From: Ursus arctos
Taxonomy: Eukaryota > Chordata > Mammalia > Carnivora > Ursidae
NCBI RefSeq assembly: GCF_023065955.2
Contig: NW_026622797.1
Span: forward strand, 59,579,689 to 59,643,688
DNA length: 64,000 nucleotides
Direction: 5' to 3'
In this document: in pieces, positions 1 to 11,795 of the stretch
Numbering within the stretch: position 1 is the stretch's first letter
How the letters are laid out: each line of letters begins with the position of its first letter
Notes under the pieces: generated by a model
Databases searched by the model: none
Told to the model about the DNA's origin: nothing
What the model saw: the letters and a program-made list of their open reading frames with translations, nothing else
Translations under genes and position numbers: made by a program

Positions 1-61
1 ACATAACAAAGAACCAATCAGAGATTAAGAACTCAAAAACTGAAATAAAAAATACACTAGA

Positions 62-246
62 AGGGGGCACCTGGGTAGCTCAGTTGGTTAAGCATCTGCC
101 TTTGGCTCAGGTTGTGATTCCAGGGTACTGGGATCAAGCTCCGTGTCAGGCTCCCTGCTCAGTGGGGAGACTGTTTTTTCCTCTGCCTACTGCTCCTCCT
201 GCTTGTGCCCTCTCTCTGACAAATAAATAAAATCTTAAAAAAAAAA
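62..246 (+). mobile_element. Carnivore SINE (SINEC, tRNA-Lys type) inside L1 ORF1
   Basis: The head GGGGGCACCTGGGTAGCTCA is followed by the tRNA-like GTTGGTTAAGCATCTGCC, a body ending in a CT-rich stretch, and an ACAAATAAATAAAATCTTA tail. It is flanked by a duplication of about 12 bases (AAATACACTAGA) at about 50-61 and 245-256, so it inserted into an existing L1. It belongs to the CTCAGTTGGTTAAG head type. Confidence 0.95.
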
Positions 247-253
247 TACACTA

Positions 254-890
254 GAGGGAATAAATAGTAGACTAGAAGAAGCAGAAGTATGGATCAGTAA
301 TGGAAAGCAATCGAGCTGAACAAAAGAAAAAATAATAAAAAATGAAAATAGACTAAGGGAACTCAGTGACACCATTGAGCATAATAACATCAACTTTATA
401 GGGATCCTGGAAGGAGAAGAGAGAGAAAAAGAGGCAAAAAATTTATTTAAAGAAATAATAGCTGAAAATTCCTCTTCCAGGAGTCACAGAGAGCCCCCAG
501 TAAAATGAACCCAAGGAGGTCCATACCAAGTCACGTAGTAATTAAAATGGCAAAAATATTAATAAAGGCAGAATTTTAAAAGCAACAAGAGAAAACAGTT
601 ACATACAAGAGAAATCCCATAAGGCTATCAGCTGATTTTTCAGCAGAAATTTTGCAGGTCAGAATAGAGTGCCATGATATATTCAAAATACTGAAAGAAA
701 AAAACCTGTAGCCAAGAATATTCTATTCAGCGAGGCTATTGGTCAGAAAAGGAGAGATAGTTTCCCAGACTAACAAAAGCTACAGGAATTCATCACCACT
801 AAACGATCCTACAAGAAATGTTAAAAAGGACTCTTAAAGTAGAAAAGAAAGACCTCAGTAGAAGTAAGAAAAGTAGGAAGTACAATAGCA
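254..890 (+). pseudogene. L1 ORF1 (RNA-binding protein) C-terminal remnant
   Basis: This is the decayed 3' half of L1 ORF1, whose protein coats L1 RNA as a nucleic-acid chaperone. Frames read in pieces as an ORF1 C-terminal domain; around 640-720 the text corresponds to the segment with FAGQNRVPXYIQNTE-like residues, and 725-830 to the typical C-terminal end. Stops and shifts interrupt every frame. The upstream part (1-61) lies before the SINE insertion and is rich in Lys/Glu codons, as expected near the coiled coil. Assignment rests on position immediately before ORF2 and on recalled L1M ORF1 text; the exact stop codon is uncertain. Confidence 0.7.
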
Positions 891-1243
891 GTAAAATTAA
901 GTATGTCTATATAAATCAGTCAAGGGAGTCAAAAATAAAAGGATGTAAAGTATGATACCTAAAACATGGGGAGTGGGGTGGGAGAGGAGTAAAGAATGGG
1001 TCCAAAGTTAAGAGACCATCAACTTAATACAGACTGCTACATGCATAAAATAGTATAAATAAACCTAATTGTAACCACAAGTCAAAAACTGGTAATAGAT
1101 ACACAAAAAATAAAGAGAAAGGACTCCGAGTATATCACTAAAGAAAGCCAGCAAACCATGAGAGAACAGAACAAGAGAAGAGCAGAACAGAGGATAACTA
1201 CACAAACAACCACAAGACAGATAATAAAATGGCAATAAGTACA

Positions 1244-4200
1244 TACCCATCAATAATTACTTTGAATGTAAATGGACTAAATACTCCAATCAAACACTCC
1301 ATCAGTGGTTATATGCTGGCTACAAAAGACTCATTTTAGACCTAAAGATACATGCAGATTGAAAATAAGAGGAGGAAAGAGCATTTATCATGCAAATGGA
1401 AGTGAAAAGAAAGCTGAGGTAGCAATACTTATATGACAAAATAGACCTTAAAAGAAAGACTATAACAAAAGACAAAAAAGGACACTATATAGTCATAAAG
1501 GGAACAGTCCAACAAGAAAATATAACAATTGTAAATAGTTATGCACCTAACATAGGAGCACCCAAATACACAAAGCAGCTAATAACAAACATATAGAGGT
1601 AATTGATAGTAATACAATAATAATAAGGGACTTTAACATCCTACTGACATGCATGGAAAGATCATCCAAACAGAAGATCAATAAGGAAACAATGGCTTTG
1701 AATGATACATTGGACCAGATGGATTTAATAGCTATATTCAGAACAATTCATCCTGAAACAGCAGAATACATGTTCTTTCCAAGTGCATATGGGACATGCT
1801 CCAGAATAGATCACATGTTAGGTCACAAAACAAATCTCAACTAACTCAAAATAACAAGTCATATTATGCATCTTTTCTCACCACAACACTATGAAACTAG
1901 AAATCAACCACAAGAAAAAACTTGGAAAAAACACAAATACATGGAGGTTAAATAACATGCTCCTAAACAATGAATGGGTCAACCAAGAAATCAAAGAGGA
2001 AATAAAAAAATACATGGAGACAAATGAAAAGAAAAACAGAATGTCCAAAATCGTTGGGATGCAGCAAAAGCTGCTTTAAGAGGGAAGTTTATAAAAATAT
2101 AAGCCTACCTCAAGAAGCAAGAAAAATTGCTAACAAACAACCTAACCTTACACCTAAAGAGCTAGAAAAAGAACAAACAAAACCCTAAACAATAGAAAGA
2201 AGTAAATAATAAAGATTAGAGCAGAAATAAACAAAAAAGGCAATAGAACAGATGAAACCAGGAGCTGGTTCTTTGAAAAGATTAACAAAATTGGTAAGCC
2301 TTTAGCCAGATAGGAGGAAGGAAGGAAGAAGGAAAGAAAGAGGATTCAAATAAAATCAGAAACGAAAGAGGAGAAATAACAACCAACACTACAGAAATAC
2401 AAGCCATTCTAAGAATATATATATATCTATATTCATATTTATATTTACATAAATTATATGCCAACAAATTTGACAACCTAGAAGAAATGGATAAATCCCT
2501 AGAACCATACAACCTATCAAAACTGAAGCAGGAAGAAACAGAAAGTTTGAACAGACTGATTAGCAGCAATGAAATTGAAACAGTAATCAAAAACTCCCAA
2601 CAAACAAAACTCCAGAACCACATGGCTTCACAGATGAATTCTACCAAACATTTAGAGAAGAATTAATACCTATTCTTCTGAAAGTATTCCAAAAAAATAG
2701 AAGAGGAAGAAAAGCTTCCAAATTCTTTCTATGAGGCCATCATTACCCCGATACCAAAATCAGATGAAGATACTATTTAAAACAGAGAACTACAGGCAAA
2801 TATTTCTGATGAATATAGATGCAAAAGTCCTCAGAAAAATATTAGCAAACCAATCAAACAATACATTAAAAACATCATTCACGACGATCAAGTGAGATTT
2901 ATTCCTAGGATGCAAGGGTGGTTCAGTATTCACAAATCAATCAATGTGATAAATCACATCAACAAGAGAAAGAATGAAAAAACCATATGAATATTTTAAT
3001 AGATGTGGAAAAAGCATTTAACAAAGTACAACAACCATTCATGATGAAAACCCTTAACAAGGAGGCTTAGAGGGAATATACCTCAATAAAATAAGTCCAT
3101 CTATGAGAAACCCACAGCTAACATCCTACTCAATGGAGAAAAACTGAGAGCTTTTCCCTTAAGATCACGAACAAGACAAGGATGCCCACTCTCATCAATT
3201 TTTCTCAGCATAATACTGGAAGTCCTTCCTAGCCACAGCAATCAGACAACAAAAAGAAAGAAAAGGCATCCAAATGAGTAAGGAAGAAGTAAAATTTTCA
3301 CTATTTGTAGATGGCAAGATACTATCTGTATGTAGAAAACTCTAAAGACTCCATCAAAAAATTACTAGAACTGATAAATGAATTCAGTAAGATTGCAGGA
3401 TACAAAATCAATGTACAGAAACCCATTATATTTCTATGCAATAATAATGAAGTAGCAGAAAGAGAAATTAAGAAAACAATCACATTTATAATTTCATCAA
3501 AAATAATAAAATATCTATGAATAAACATAACCAAGGATGTGAAAGACCTGTACTCTAAAAAGTATAAAACACTGATTAAAGAAATTGAAGATGACACAAA
3601 CAAATGGAAAGATATTTCATGTTCTTGGGTTGGAAGATTAAATATTGTTAAAATGTCCATACTACCCAAAGCAATCTACAGATTTAATGCAAACCCTATC
3701 AAAATACCAACAGCATTTTTCACAGAACTAGAACAAATAATCTTAAAATTTGTATGGAAACACAAAAGACCGAATAGGCAAAAAGAATAACAAAACTGAA
3801 GGTATCATAATCCTAGATATCAATATATACTACAAAGTATAAGTACAATATATACTATAAAATAAAAACCGTATGACACTAGTCCAAAAAGAGACACATA
3901 GATCAGTAGAACAGAGAATAGAGAGCCCAGAAGTAAACCCATGATAATAAGGTCAATTAATCTTCAACATAGGAAGTAAGAACATGCAATGGGAAAAAGA
4001 CAGTTTCTTCAACAAATGGTGTTAGGAAAACCAGACAGCTATATGCAAAAGAATGAAACTGGACCACTTTCTTATGCCACATACAAAAATAAATTCAAAA
4101 TGGATTAAAGACCTAAATATGAGACAGGAAACCATTAAAATCCTAGAGGAGAACACAGGCAGTAACCTCTTTGATATTCGCTATAGCAACTCCTTACTAG

Positions 4201-4994
4201 ACATGTCTCCAAAGGCAAAGGAAACAAAAGCAAAAATGAACTATTGGGACTTCATCAAGATAAAAACCTTCTTCACAGCAAAGGAAACAGTCAACAAAAC
4301 TAAAAGGCAACCTATAGAATGGGAGAAAATATTTGCAAATGACATATCAGATAAAGAGCTAGTATCCAAGATATATAAAGAACTTATCAAACTCAACACT
4401 CAAAAAACAAATAATCCAGTCAAGAAATGGGCAGAAGACATGAACTGACATTTTTCCAAAGAAGACATACAAATAGCTAACAGACACATGAAAAAATGCT
4501 CAACATCACTTGTCATCGGGGAAATACAAATCAAAACCACAATGAGATACCACCTTACACCAGTCAGAATGGTTAAAATCAACAAGACAGGAAACAACAA
4601 ATGTTGGCAAGGATGTGGAGAAAAGGGAACCCTCTTACACTGTTGGTGGGAATGAAAGCTGGTACGGCCACTCTGGAAAACAGTATGGAGGTTCCTCAAG
4701 AAGTTAAAAACAGAGCTACCCTACAACCCAGAAATAGGACTACTAGGTATTTACACTAAAGATACAGATGAAGTGAAATGAAGGGGCACCTGCACCTCAG
4801 TGTTCATAGCAGCAATGTCCACAATAGTCAAACTGTGGAAGGAGCCGAGATGTCCTTTGACAGATGAATGGCTAAAGAAGATGTGGTATATAAATACAAT
4901 GGAGTATTACTCAGCCATCAGAAAGGATGAATGCTTACCATTTACAACGACATGCATGGAACTGCAGGGTATTATGCTAAGTGAAATAACTTAA
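1244..4994 (+). pseudogene. L1 ORF2 (endonuclease-reverse transcriptase) pseudogene
   Basis: This is the decayed L1 ORF2, which would encode an APE-type endonuclease and a reverse transcriptase. It starts with an ITLNVNGLNTPIKHS-like N-terminus at about 1256. Endonuclease remnants are open at 1653-1844, ending in SRIDHMLGHK, the conserved Asp-His region. RT motif A at about 3001 reads DVEKAFNK: the first Asp is kept and the usual AFD is changed to AFN. The FADD box at about 3304-3315 reads FVDG, so the second catalytic Asp is lost, and a 4-base insertion just after it shifts the frame. Thumb and C-terminal pieces are open at 3539-3790, 4053-4448 and 4800-4994, ending MLSEIT. About 3.75 kb matches the usual ORF2 length, so there is no large deletion. 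Confidence 0.92.
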
Positions 4995-5306
4995 TCAGAG
5001 AAAGATAATTTTTGTATGGTTTCATTCATATGTGGAATATAAGAAACAATGCAGAGGACCATGAAGGAAGGGAAGGAAAACTGAATAGGAAGAAATCAGA
5101 GAGACTCTTAACTATGGGAAACAAACTGCGGGTTGGTGAATGGGAGGTGAGTGGGGGGATGGGGTAACTGGGTGATGGACATTAAAGAGGGCATGTGATG
5201 TGATGACCCCTAGGTGTTACATGCAACTGATGAATTCTTGAACACTATATCTGAAACTAAGAATGTACTCATGTTGGCTAATTGAATGTAAATTTTAAAA
5301 AAAGGC

Positions 5307-6124
5307 ATACAGATGGCCAACAGATGCAAGAAAAGATGGTCAACATCACTCATCACCAGGAAAATGCAAATCAAAAACACAGTGAGGTATCACTTCACAC
5401 CTGTCAGAATGGCTAAAAGTAAAAACTCAAGAAACAAGTGTTGGTGAGGATGTGGAGAAAAAGAAACCCTCATGTGCTGTTGGTAGGAGTGCAAGCTGGT
5501 GAAGCTACTGTGCTAAACAGTATTGAAGTTCCTTAAAAAATTAAAAATAGAACTGCCGTATGATCTAGTAATCACACTATTGGGTATTTACCCAATGAAT
5601 ACAAAACACTAATTTGGAAGGATATATGCACCCCTATATTTATAGAAGCATTATCAACAATAACCAAATTATGGAAAGAACCCAAATGTCCATTGACTGA
5701 TGATTTGATAAAGAAGATGTGGTACATATATACAATGGAATATTAGTCAGCCATGAAAAAGAATGAAATCTTGCCATTTGCAATGACATGGATAGAGCTA
5801 GAGTGTATTATGCTAAGTGAATAAGTCAGTCAGAGAAAGACAAATACCATATGATTTCACTTGTATGTAGAATTTAAGAAACAAATGATTAAGGAAAAGA
5901 GAGACTAACAAAAAAACAGACTCTTAAGTATAGAGAACATACAGATGTTTCCCAGAGGAGAGGTGGGTGAGGGGGTGGGTGAAACAGGTGAAGAGGATTA
6001 AGAGTACACTTATTATGATGAGCATTGACCAATGTATAGAAATGCTGAATCACTACATTATACACCTGGAATTGATATAGCACTGTATGTTAACTATATT
6101 GGAATTAAAATTTTTAAAAATTTA
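5307..6124 (+). mobile_element. L1 3' fragment (ORF2 C-terminus plus 3' UTR)
   Basis: A second L1 3' end in the same orientation begins at the ORF2 C-terminal region, corresponding to about 4455 of the previous element, and runs through WRYIYTMEY-like codons at about 5720 to a 3' UTR. That 3' UTR ends TTAACTATATTGGAATTAAA plus an A-rich tail, a carnivore L1 ending. It is either a separate 5'-truncated insertion or the right half of an L1 that the upstream element entered. Stops interrupt all frames. Confidence 0.88.
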
Positions 6125-6353
6125 AGAAGGGATGAACCTTAATGTAATCTATGCACTTTAGGTGATAATGATGTGTCATTGGAGGTTCATCAGTTCTAAC
6201 AAATGTACCACTCTGGTGGGTGATACTGATGGTGGGGAAGGGTGTGTATGTGTGTATACAGGAAGGAATATATAGAAACTCTCTGCACTTCCTGCTCAAT
6301 TTTGCTGTGAACCTAAAAGTGTTCTAAAAAGCAGGTTTTATTAATTAAAAAAA
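6125..6353 (+). mobile_element. Old L1 3' UTR terminus (L1MA/MB-like)
   Basis: This matches the recalled old mammalian L1 3' UTR: GATAATGATGTGTCATTGGA, then ACCACTCTGGTGGG, then CCTGCTCAATTTTGCTGTGA, then an A-rich tail at 6343-6357. A homologous end is present at 62380-62577. No coding part of this copy is visible, because the two younger L1 ends lie immediately to its left. Confidence 0.8.
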
Positions 6354-6357
6354 AAAG

Positions 6358-8155
6358 GTAAAAGTCAAGAGGTTTTGAAAAACTAATAGGAAAAACCCAT
6401 CCTTCACTTAGCTGTCAAGCAACCTGGTTAAAATGTAAATCTAACTATATCATTCCCCTGCTAAAACTCACCAAGTATTTCCCACTGCTTACCTGAACAT
6501 GTGTGGTATTTTTCTTTTTGGTGGCACCTGAGATGGTATTAAGTACTATATGGATAACTGTTCTCTAAATTTTTAACTGTAATGAATTTATTGTACAGTG
6601 TATTTAAAAAATAAAACTAGCATAACAAAAAATGTAGAAGCTGGATAATCATTTGCTGATTTTGATAATTGGGTTGTTTATCTCTATATAATGGTATCAT
6701 CATTCCTGAATACCCTTTAACAACTCAATGTCTTGTATACCATTCTTTTTCTTCCATTATTATCCACTGTAAAACTAGGGATATTTTCTGCTATTGGGGA
6801 AGAATTTTAACATTTAAGTGATCTAGTTCATAGACTAAGGTCCTAAATACAACATAAAATGTTTTATAGTACTCAAAATATTTAAAAATGATTTAAAATG
6901 ATCATAAAATAAGCATAGCTGTAAGTAAAATATATTAGAGTAATAGAAAATAGAGCTCTCTTATACCTGGTGAAATCAAATTAAAATTAAAACTTTTTTA
7001 CCAGGCTTTTACATCTCAGTGCTTAAAGAAATCATATATAATGTAATTATTTATATTTACTTTTTTATATTTTTTATAGTTTTAATATCTCTTGCATTTA
7101 TTGGCCTTTTTCTAATTGGTTTAACTATAATACTATACATTGTTATACAGCCGTAGCTTAATTTTTTCCCTTGGCATGGAAAGATGGTAGCTGCTGAAGC
7201 AGAACTAACATTTCACATCTTTGAAATGAAGGCCCTCCCCAGCGTTGGAAAAGAATAAGAGATGATAGAAATATTTCTCTTCTTTCCCTACATGATGGCA
7301 TTGTTATATAAGAGAAGATACCACTAATCCAGGACTATGAAATCATTACTAACTGAGACTGGCAAAGTACTGACTGGTCTTGGAAAATAAATGGTTACAG
7401 AACGTTTCATGCACCATGGTAAAGGGTGCTAGGAACTTCAAGAAGAGCTGAAGCTGGAGCAGCTTCACATAATCTAGAATCTCTTGAGGCCGAGGAGTTG
7501 AGTCTTACAAAATGAGTCATCTGTTAATTCCTCAGGTTCATAACTAGAATACATGATTTTCATTTAATAAGTAATGCCTATATTTTACTTCTTATTCAAC
7601 TTCTACCTTGGGGCCTGTGTCGCTATTTTTCTGTGTATGCACAAGATTACACCAGCAGAAACATAATAAGTGTCCTCTCCTTATCCTCAGCACATAGCCA
7701 CATGTCTGCTACATAATAGACTAAAATAAATCATATCCAGAAACATAAACTTATTTCAGCTTTAAATCTCTGCCAATTTTACACATATCTTGTTTCTGTC
7801 TTATTAAGTTGCAACAACTGGTACCTGTGAGTATGGTATGAGTATCCACCATGTGCATACGTCTGCTATGCATGCACATATTATTTATGCAATATAGAAA
7901 TTTTTTGATAGAAATCACAATTGTCACGCAAAACATTTCATTGAGTTTTAATGTTTATGCTTATATAAGCTACACAGAATATACTTTCTTGATTTTCCAT
8001 TACATTTATGTAGTATACCTCCTTTCTTTGTCACAGCCCAGTTTTTGAAACTCTCCATTATCACAGTTCCCCAATTGTGCCTTTCTTTTATCATGGGATG
8101 AATCCCATTCATCATCATTCATCCCATGGGATGAATCCCAAAGCAATATTCCTAA
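6358..8155. other. Single-copy AT-rich stretch, no gene seen
   Basis: I see no long open frame and no repeat family I can name. The composition is AT-rich with frequent stops in all six frames. The only local structure is the small inverted/direct repeat at 8092-8140, listed separately. Confidence 0.6.
8092..8140. repeat. Short inverted plus direct repeat (hairpin-capable)
   Basis: CATGGGATGAAT at 8092-8103 has a perfect reverse complement, ATTCATCCCATG, at 8117-8128, separated by 13 bases. CATGGGATGAATCCCA is also repeated directly at 8092-8107 and 8125-8140 (period 33). The loop contains further CATCATCATTC-like short repeats. This pattern fits a template-switch quasipalindrome event; no function is implied. 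Confidence 0.85.
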
Positions 8156-8159
8156 GTGT

Positions 8160-8650
8160 GATAGATTTAAGTATTAGTCCCAGGTCTTCATCCCTCCCTT
8201 TACCTGCTCCTTTTGCCATGTGACTTTGCAGTCCCTTCCACTAGAGGTGGAATGTACTTCATCTTGATTTTGGACTTGGCCATGAGACTCCTATTAGCCC
8301 AAAACAATGTAGCAGAGGTGATAATTTGCCAATTCGGACCCTAAGCTGGAAGAGACATTGTGTGTTTCTGCTTGCTTTCCCAATTTCTCCCATTAACATG
8401 AAAAGTAAATCTCTTGGGTAGCTGTTGCCCCTCAGCTTGAACCCCAAAATGAACACAATTGGATTCAGAATGAATTCAATCCACAACAAAGAGTCAAGTC
8501 CAGCCAGGGCTATACCATGAAGCAGAGCAACCCAATCAAGCCCCTCCACATCAGCTAAGTTCAGCCACATTGTGGAAGTATGAGAAAAAATGGACAAGTA
8601 TTGTTTAAAGCCACTGAATTGTATAAATTATGCTGCAGCACTATGGTTGA
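8160..8650 (+). mobile_element. Possible ancient LTR (MaLR-like)
   Basis: The block contains GCCATGTGACTTTGCAGTCC early on. It ends in a GTTTAAAGCCACTGAATTGT stretch followed by TTATGCTGCAGCA, which is reminiscent of MaLR/MLT1-type LTR 3' ends (TTTAAGCCACTGA...). Divergence is high and the boundaries are unclear. It is non-coding; the 112-codon antisense frame at 8259-8597 lies within it and has no family resemblance. Confidence 0.4.
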
Positions 8651-9099
8651 TATAGCTCTTGATACATGCATTCAGTAACCTTCCCACAAGCTAACTAGAT
8701 TCTGTTTAGTGAGAATTGTAGGGCTAGAATGAGTATTGAAGAAGCCAGCACAGTTGTAGAGGTATGGTGTTTCTGCAGCTGCTAAAGCTGCTGGTCCCAT
8801 GAGTTGAGATGCAGAAAGCAGCAACAGGCGAATTTCCATGTAACAATCTCTTGGTATGGTTCAGTAATACTAGCTCAGTGGCAGTCCAGTCTGGAACACT
8901 GGCCTTCCCAGTAATCCTGTAAGCTAATCAATACCCTGAAATAAATACTTTTCCATTAATTAACTACAATGGATTATGTTGCCTGCAACTAAACCTTAAA
9001 TTAAGGTAGTAATTGTCTTACTTTCACTTTAGAAGGACAGCTGGAAATAAATAAGGACATTTAAGGAGTAGGTACAAATGTCTAAATTCTGATATCTGC

Positions 9100-9240
9100 A
9101 CAAAGCTTGGGCTCTGGAGTCAGACCTGAATTTAAATCTCTCTCTGAGGCCATCAGCAGAGTGGCCTTGAACAAGTCACTTCATTTCTGACAGTACCTAC
9201 CTCCTACACTTAGATTCCATTAGAGACATTCTTAACCTTC
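9100..9240 (+). mobile_element. MIR SINE
   Basis: GCTTGGGCTCTGGAGTCAGA is the MIR core, followed by CTTGAACAAGTCACTTCATT and a CAGTACCTACCTCC-like stretch in the expected order for sense MIR. It is divergent and lacks a clear target duplication, as expected for a Mesozoic tRNA-derived SINE. Confidence 0.8.
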
Positions 9241-9641
9241 TTACAAGGTGAAAAACAGTTCAGCATACAAAATAACAGAGCAGTGTGCAAATGCCCTTGC
9301 CACTGAAAAAAATTAGGAGGTACAAAGTAGAAAATCCTAAGGTTAATTAATTAAGTTTTCAACAAAAAGCACGCCAGGAGCAGGATTTAGATTTTATATG
9401 GGAATCAAGAAGAAGCTCAAATAGAGGCAACGGAGTGCTCTTTCCTTCTAGACTTCCTTCTGTCATAGCTTTGGGTATATCCACCATAATATCATACTCT
9501 AAATCTAATGGCCCTTGTTCTATGAACAAACCGTTAGAAACACTAGCAGATTTTCATAAATGCAGGCATTTCCCATTCAATTTCACCTCATGTTGTTAAC
9601 AGCCTTTTAATTTAGTCTTAATTAAAAAATAGCTTATTATC

Positions 9642-9837
9642 TGGGGCACCTGGGTGGCACAGCGGTTAAGCATCTGCCTTCGGCTCAGGGCGTGATCCCC
9701 GCGTTATGGGATCGAGCCCCACATCAGGCTCTTCCTCTGCTATGAGCCTGCTTCTTCCTCTCCCACTCCTCCTGCTTGTGTTCCCTCTCTCGCTGGCTGT
9801 CTCTATCTCTGTCAAATAAATAAATAAAATCTTTAAA
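9642..9837 (+). mobile_element. Carnivore SINE (SINEC, CACAGCGGTTAAG head type)
   Basis: The head is GGGGCACCTGGGTGGCACAG and the body GATCGAGCCCCACATCAGGC, ending in an AAATAAATAAATAAAATC tail. Flanking duplications of AAAATAGCTTATTAT lie at about 9626-9641 and 9839-9853. Little divergence from sister copies at 21971 and 41789 suggests a fairly young insertion. Confidence 0.96.
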
Positions 9838-9854
9838 AAAAATAGCTTATTATT

Positions 9855-10641
9855 TGAAAGATTGGACCTCAAAACATCTTTTCAGTCAGCTTATATGTGT
9901 TAAGTTTAAAAAAAAAAAAAGCAGGTAGCCTTAATTTTGCAATACCACGTAACACAATAAATTCTAGCTATTTTATATTCTGCCTCATGTACCTTTAACA
10001 TAGCCTATAGCAAAGCTTCAGTTGCAAGATCACTGTGGCTAATGAAAATATATGACTCGGCAAAAGTTTTAGAAACCACATTCATCTGCAGTTCTAGGAT
10101 ATAGGGAGAAAAACATTGTTTTTTACTTTTAAAATTAAGAAAATCTAATCTGCAAGTCAGTTAAGAAGAAAACAAATGCCATTTGGAAAGTTTTGTTAAA
10201 AAATGATTTGCAACATATATTTGGAAAACCTTCCAAATATAATTGTTAGTATCCTCCCAGAGTACTACACTGATAACTTTCCAGTAGAGTGAAATGAAAG
10301 TTTTCAAAATACAAATTCAAAAGTAAGGAATTATTTCAATCCTGTTACATGATTACTGAGTAACAATTATGAGTAAAGCAGGGCTCCAGAGGACAGAGGA
10401 TGAGAGTAAGTACTCTCAGGGAACTGACAATAGGGTGAGAAAGCAGAAAGATGATGCAGAAATGGCGAACCTATTCTTCATCCCAGAAAGCCCTTTAGGA
10501 ACACTCCTGCCATTTCTTGATTTGCTTCCCTCTCTCTGAGGGAGGTGTGACAATGAAATCACCTGAGACTGAGTTCTTTCAACTTTAAAGTGCCTCAGAG
10601 AAAAGAGTGAATGAAACTCTAGCCAATGGCTTGAATCCAAT
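9855..10641. other. Single-copy AT-rich stretch
   Basis: I see no gene and no recognised repeat. A minus-strand open frame at 10416-10640 (74 codons) has no start context, splice signals or family resemblance that I can support. Confidence 0.55.
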
Positions 10642-10657
10642 CAAAAACTTAGGTGTT

Positions 10658-10855
10658 GGGGGGCCTGGGTGGCTCAGTCAGTTAAGCCTCTGCCTTCCGC
10701 TCAGGTCATGATCCCAGGGTCCTGGGATCCAGCCCCATGTCAGGCTCTCTGCTCAGCGGGAGTCTGCTTCTCCCTCTTCCTGCCACTCCCCCTGCTTGTG
10801 CTTTCTCTCTCTCTCTGTCAAATAAATAAAATCTTTAAAAAAAATTAAATAAATA
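10658..10855 (+). mobile_element. Carnivore SINE (CTCAGTCAGTTAAG head type)
   Basis: It begins GGGGGCCTGGGTGGCTCAGT, has the tRNA-like GTTAAGCCTCTGCC box, a CTCTCTCTCTCTGTC stretch and an AAATAAATAAAATCTTT tail. Target duplications AAAAACTTAGGTGTT at about 10643-10657 and 10856-10870 differ only at their edge. Confidence 0.96.
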
Positions 10856-11124
10856 AAAACTTAGGTGTTTGGACTACTGAGTCTTTCTGAAAGCCTTATC
10901 AATGTGTCAACCTTTTCTGCCTGTTTGGGGAACTTTCAACAGGTGAGTCTTTAAAATGACTCTAACTCTCTGGGACTTAGAACCAGAAAAATGGTTGCAA
11001 GGGTACTTCTCACTTTTAGGGTGTACACATACACTCGAAAACCTGGCCTTCTCCAAATACATATAACACCCACTGCGAAGGCCATGGAAAACACCTTCAC
11101 TCAATTTCCCACTCAACACCGGTG

Positions 11125-11430
11125 ATCTTTACATTTATTGAGGTATAATTTCCCCAAAACTGATACCTTTCTTAAGTGTATGATTTGATGAGTTTTGACA
11201 AATTTGTACACCTGGTTAACTATCATCACATCGGGGTTTAGAATATTTCCTTCTTTGATCACTTGTTTTATTCTCTTCTCAGGATAAATCACTAGAAGCT
11301 GGAGTAGGGAGTGAGAGTCACAAGCATTTTTAAAGCTTTCAAAATATATCACCAAACCACCTTCCAGAAAATTGTTACAATCAGCCTTGCTCTCAGTCCT
11401 GTGAGAGAAAGCTAAATTTAGGTAAGAGGT
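11125..11430 (-). mobile_element. Old L1 3' UTR fragment, antisense
   Basis: TTTATTGAGGTATAATTTCC followed by GAGTTTTGACAAATTTGTAC and a CTGGTTAACTATCATCAC stretch resembles the complement of the L1M 3' terminus (...TACCTCAATAAA). No coding remnant is recognisable. The right end is unclear. Confidence 0.5.
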
Positions 11431-11562
11431 CATTGCCCTATTGGCAGTCATGTCCCTTCCAATAAGATCTGAATTTTGATTAAAATGAATAAAAGGACCT
11501 TTAACAGGGATTTTTTTTGCTTTGATAATTGATATAATTGAATCACTGCAGAAGTGGAATCC

Positions 11563-11795
11563 TTTTTTTAAAAAAATATTTTATTTATTTGAGAGAGAGA
11601 ACATGAGTGAGAAAGCACAAGCAAGAGAGAGAGTATAAGTGAGAGAGAGAGAGAGCACACAAACTGGGGGGAGGGGCAGAGGGAGAGGGGCAAGCAGACT
11701 CCCCACTGAGCCAGGAGCCCAACACGGAGCTCAATCCCAGGACACTCCTGAGCAGAAGGCAGACGCTTAACTGACTGAGTCACCCAGGTGCCCCT
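11563..11795 (-). mobile_element. Carnivore SINE, antisense
   Basis: The antisense tail (TTTTTTTAAAAAAATATTTT) is followed by a GAGAGA-rich body and ends at CACCCAGGTGCCCC, the complement of the SINE head. Target duplications AGAAGTGGAATC lie at 11550-11561 and 11796-11807. The head end and right flank were later duplicated in tandem (see 11764-11889). Confidence 0.94.

Larger units (their letters stand above)
1..5306 (+). mobile_element. LINE-1 (L1) retrotransposon, near full-length ORF2, 5' end outside window
   Basis: The order of parts is L1-like: ORF1 C-terminal half, a roughly 350-base inter-ORF region, ORF2 with endonuclease, reverse transcriptase and C-terminal parts, then a 3' UTR ending near 5306 in an A-rich stretch. 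The element enters the window inside ORF1, so its 5' UTR is not visible. A SINE splits ORF1 at 62-246. The inter-ORF stretch (about 890-1240) resembles the long type of older mammalian L1 and carnivore L1 rather than the short human type. ORF2 is broken by several frameshifts and stops, so the copy is dead. The 3' UTR resembles carnivore L1, including an AACAAACTGCGGG-like segment. Confidence 0.93.

Noticed and set aside
8259..8597. 112-codon minus-strand frame
   Set aside because: It lies antisense in an old LTR-like block, with no domain or splice support.
9642..9720. tRNA-like sequence in SINE heads (here and in 16 other copies)
   Set aside because: They are tRNA-derived SINE promoters; the text does not continue as a foldable mature tRNA, so no tRNA gene is called.
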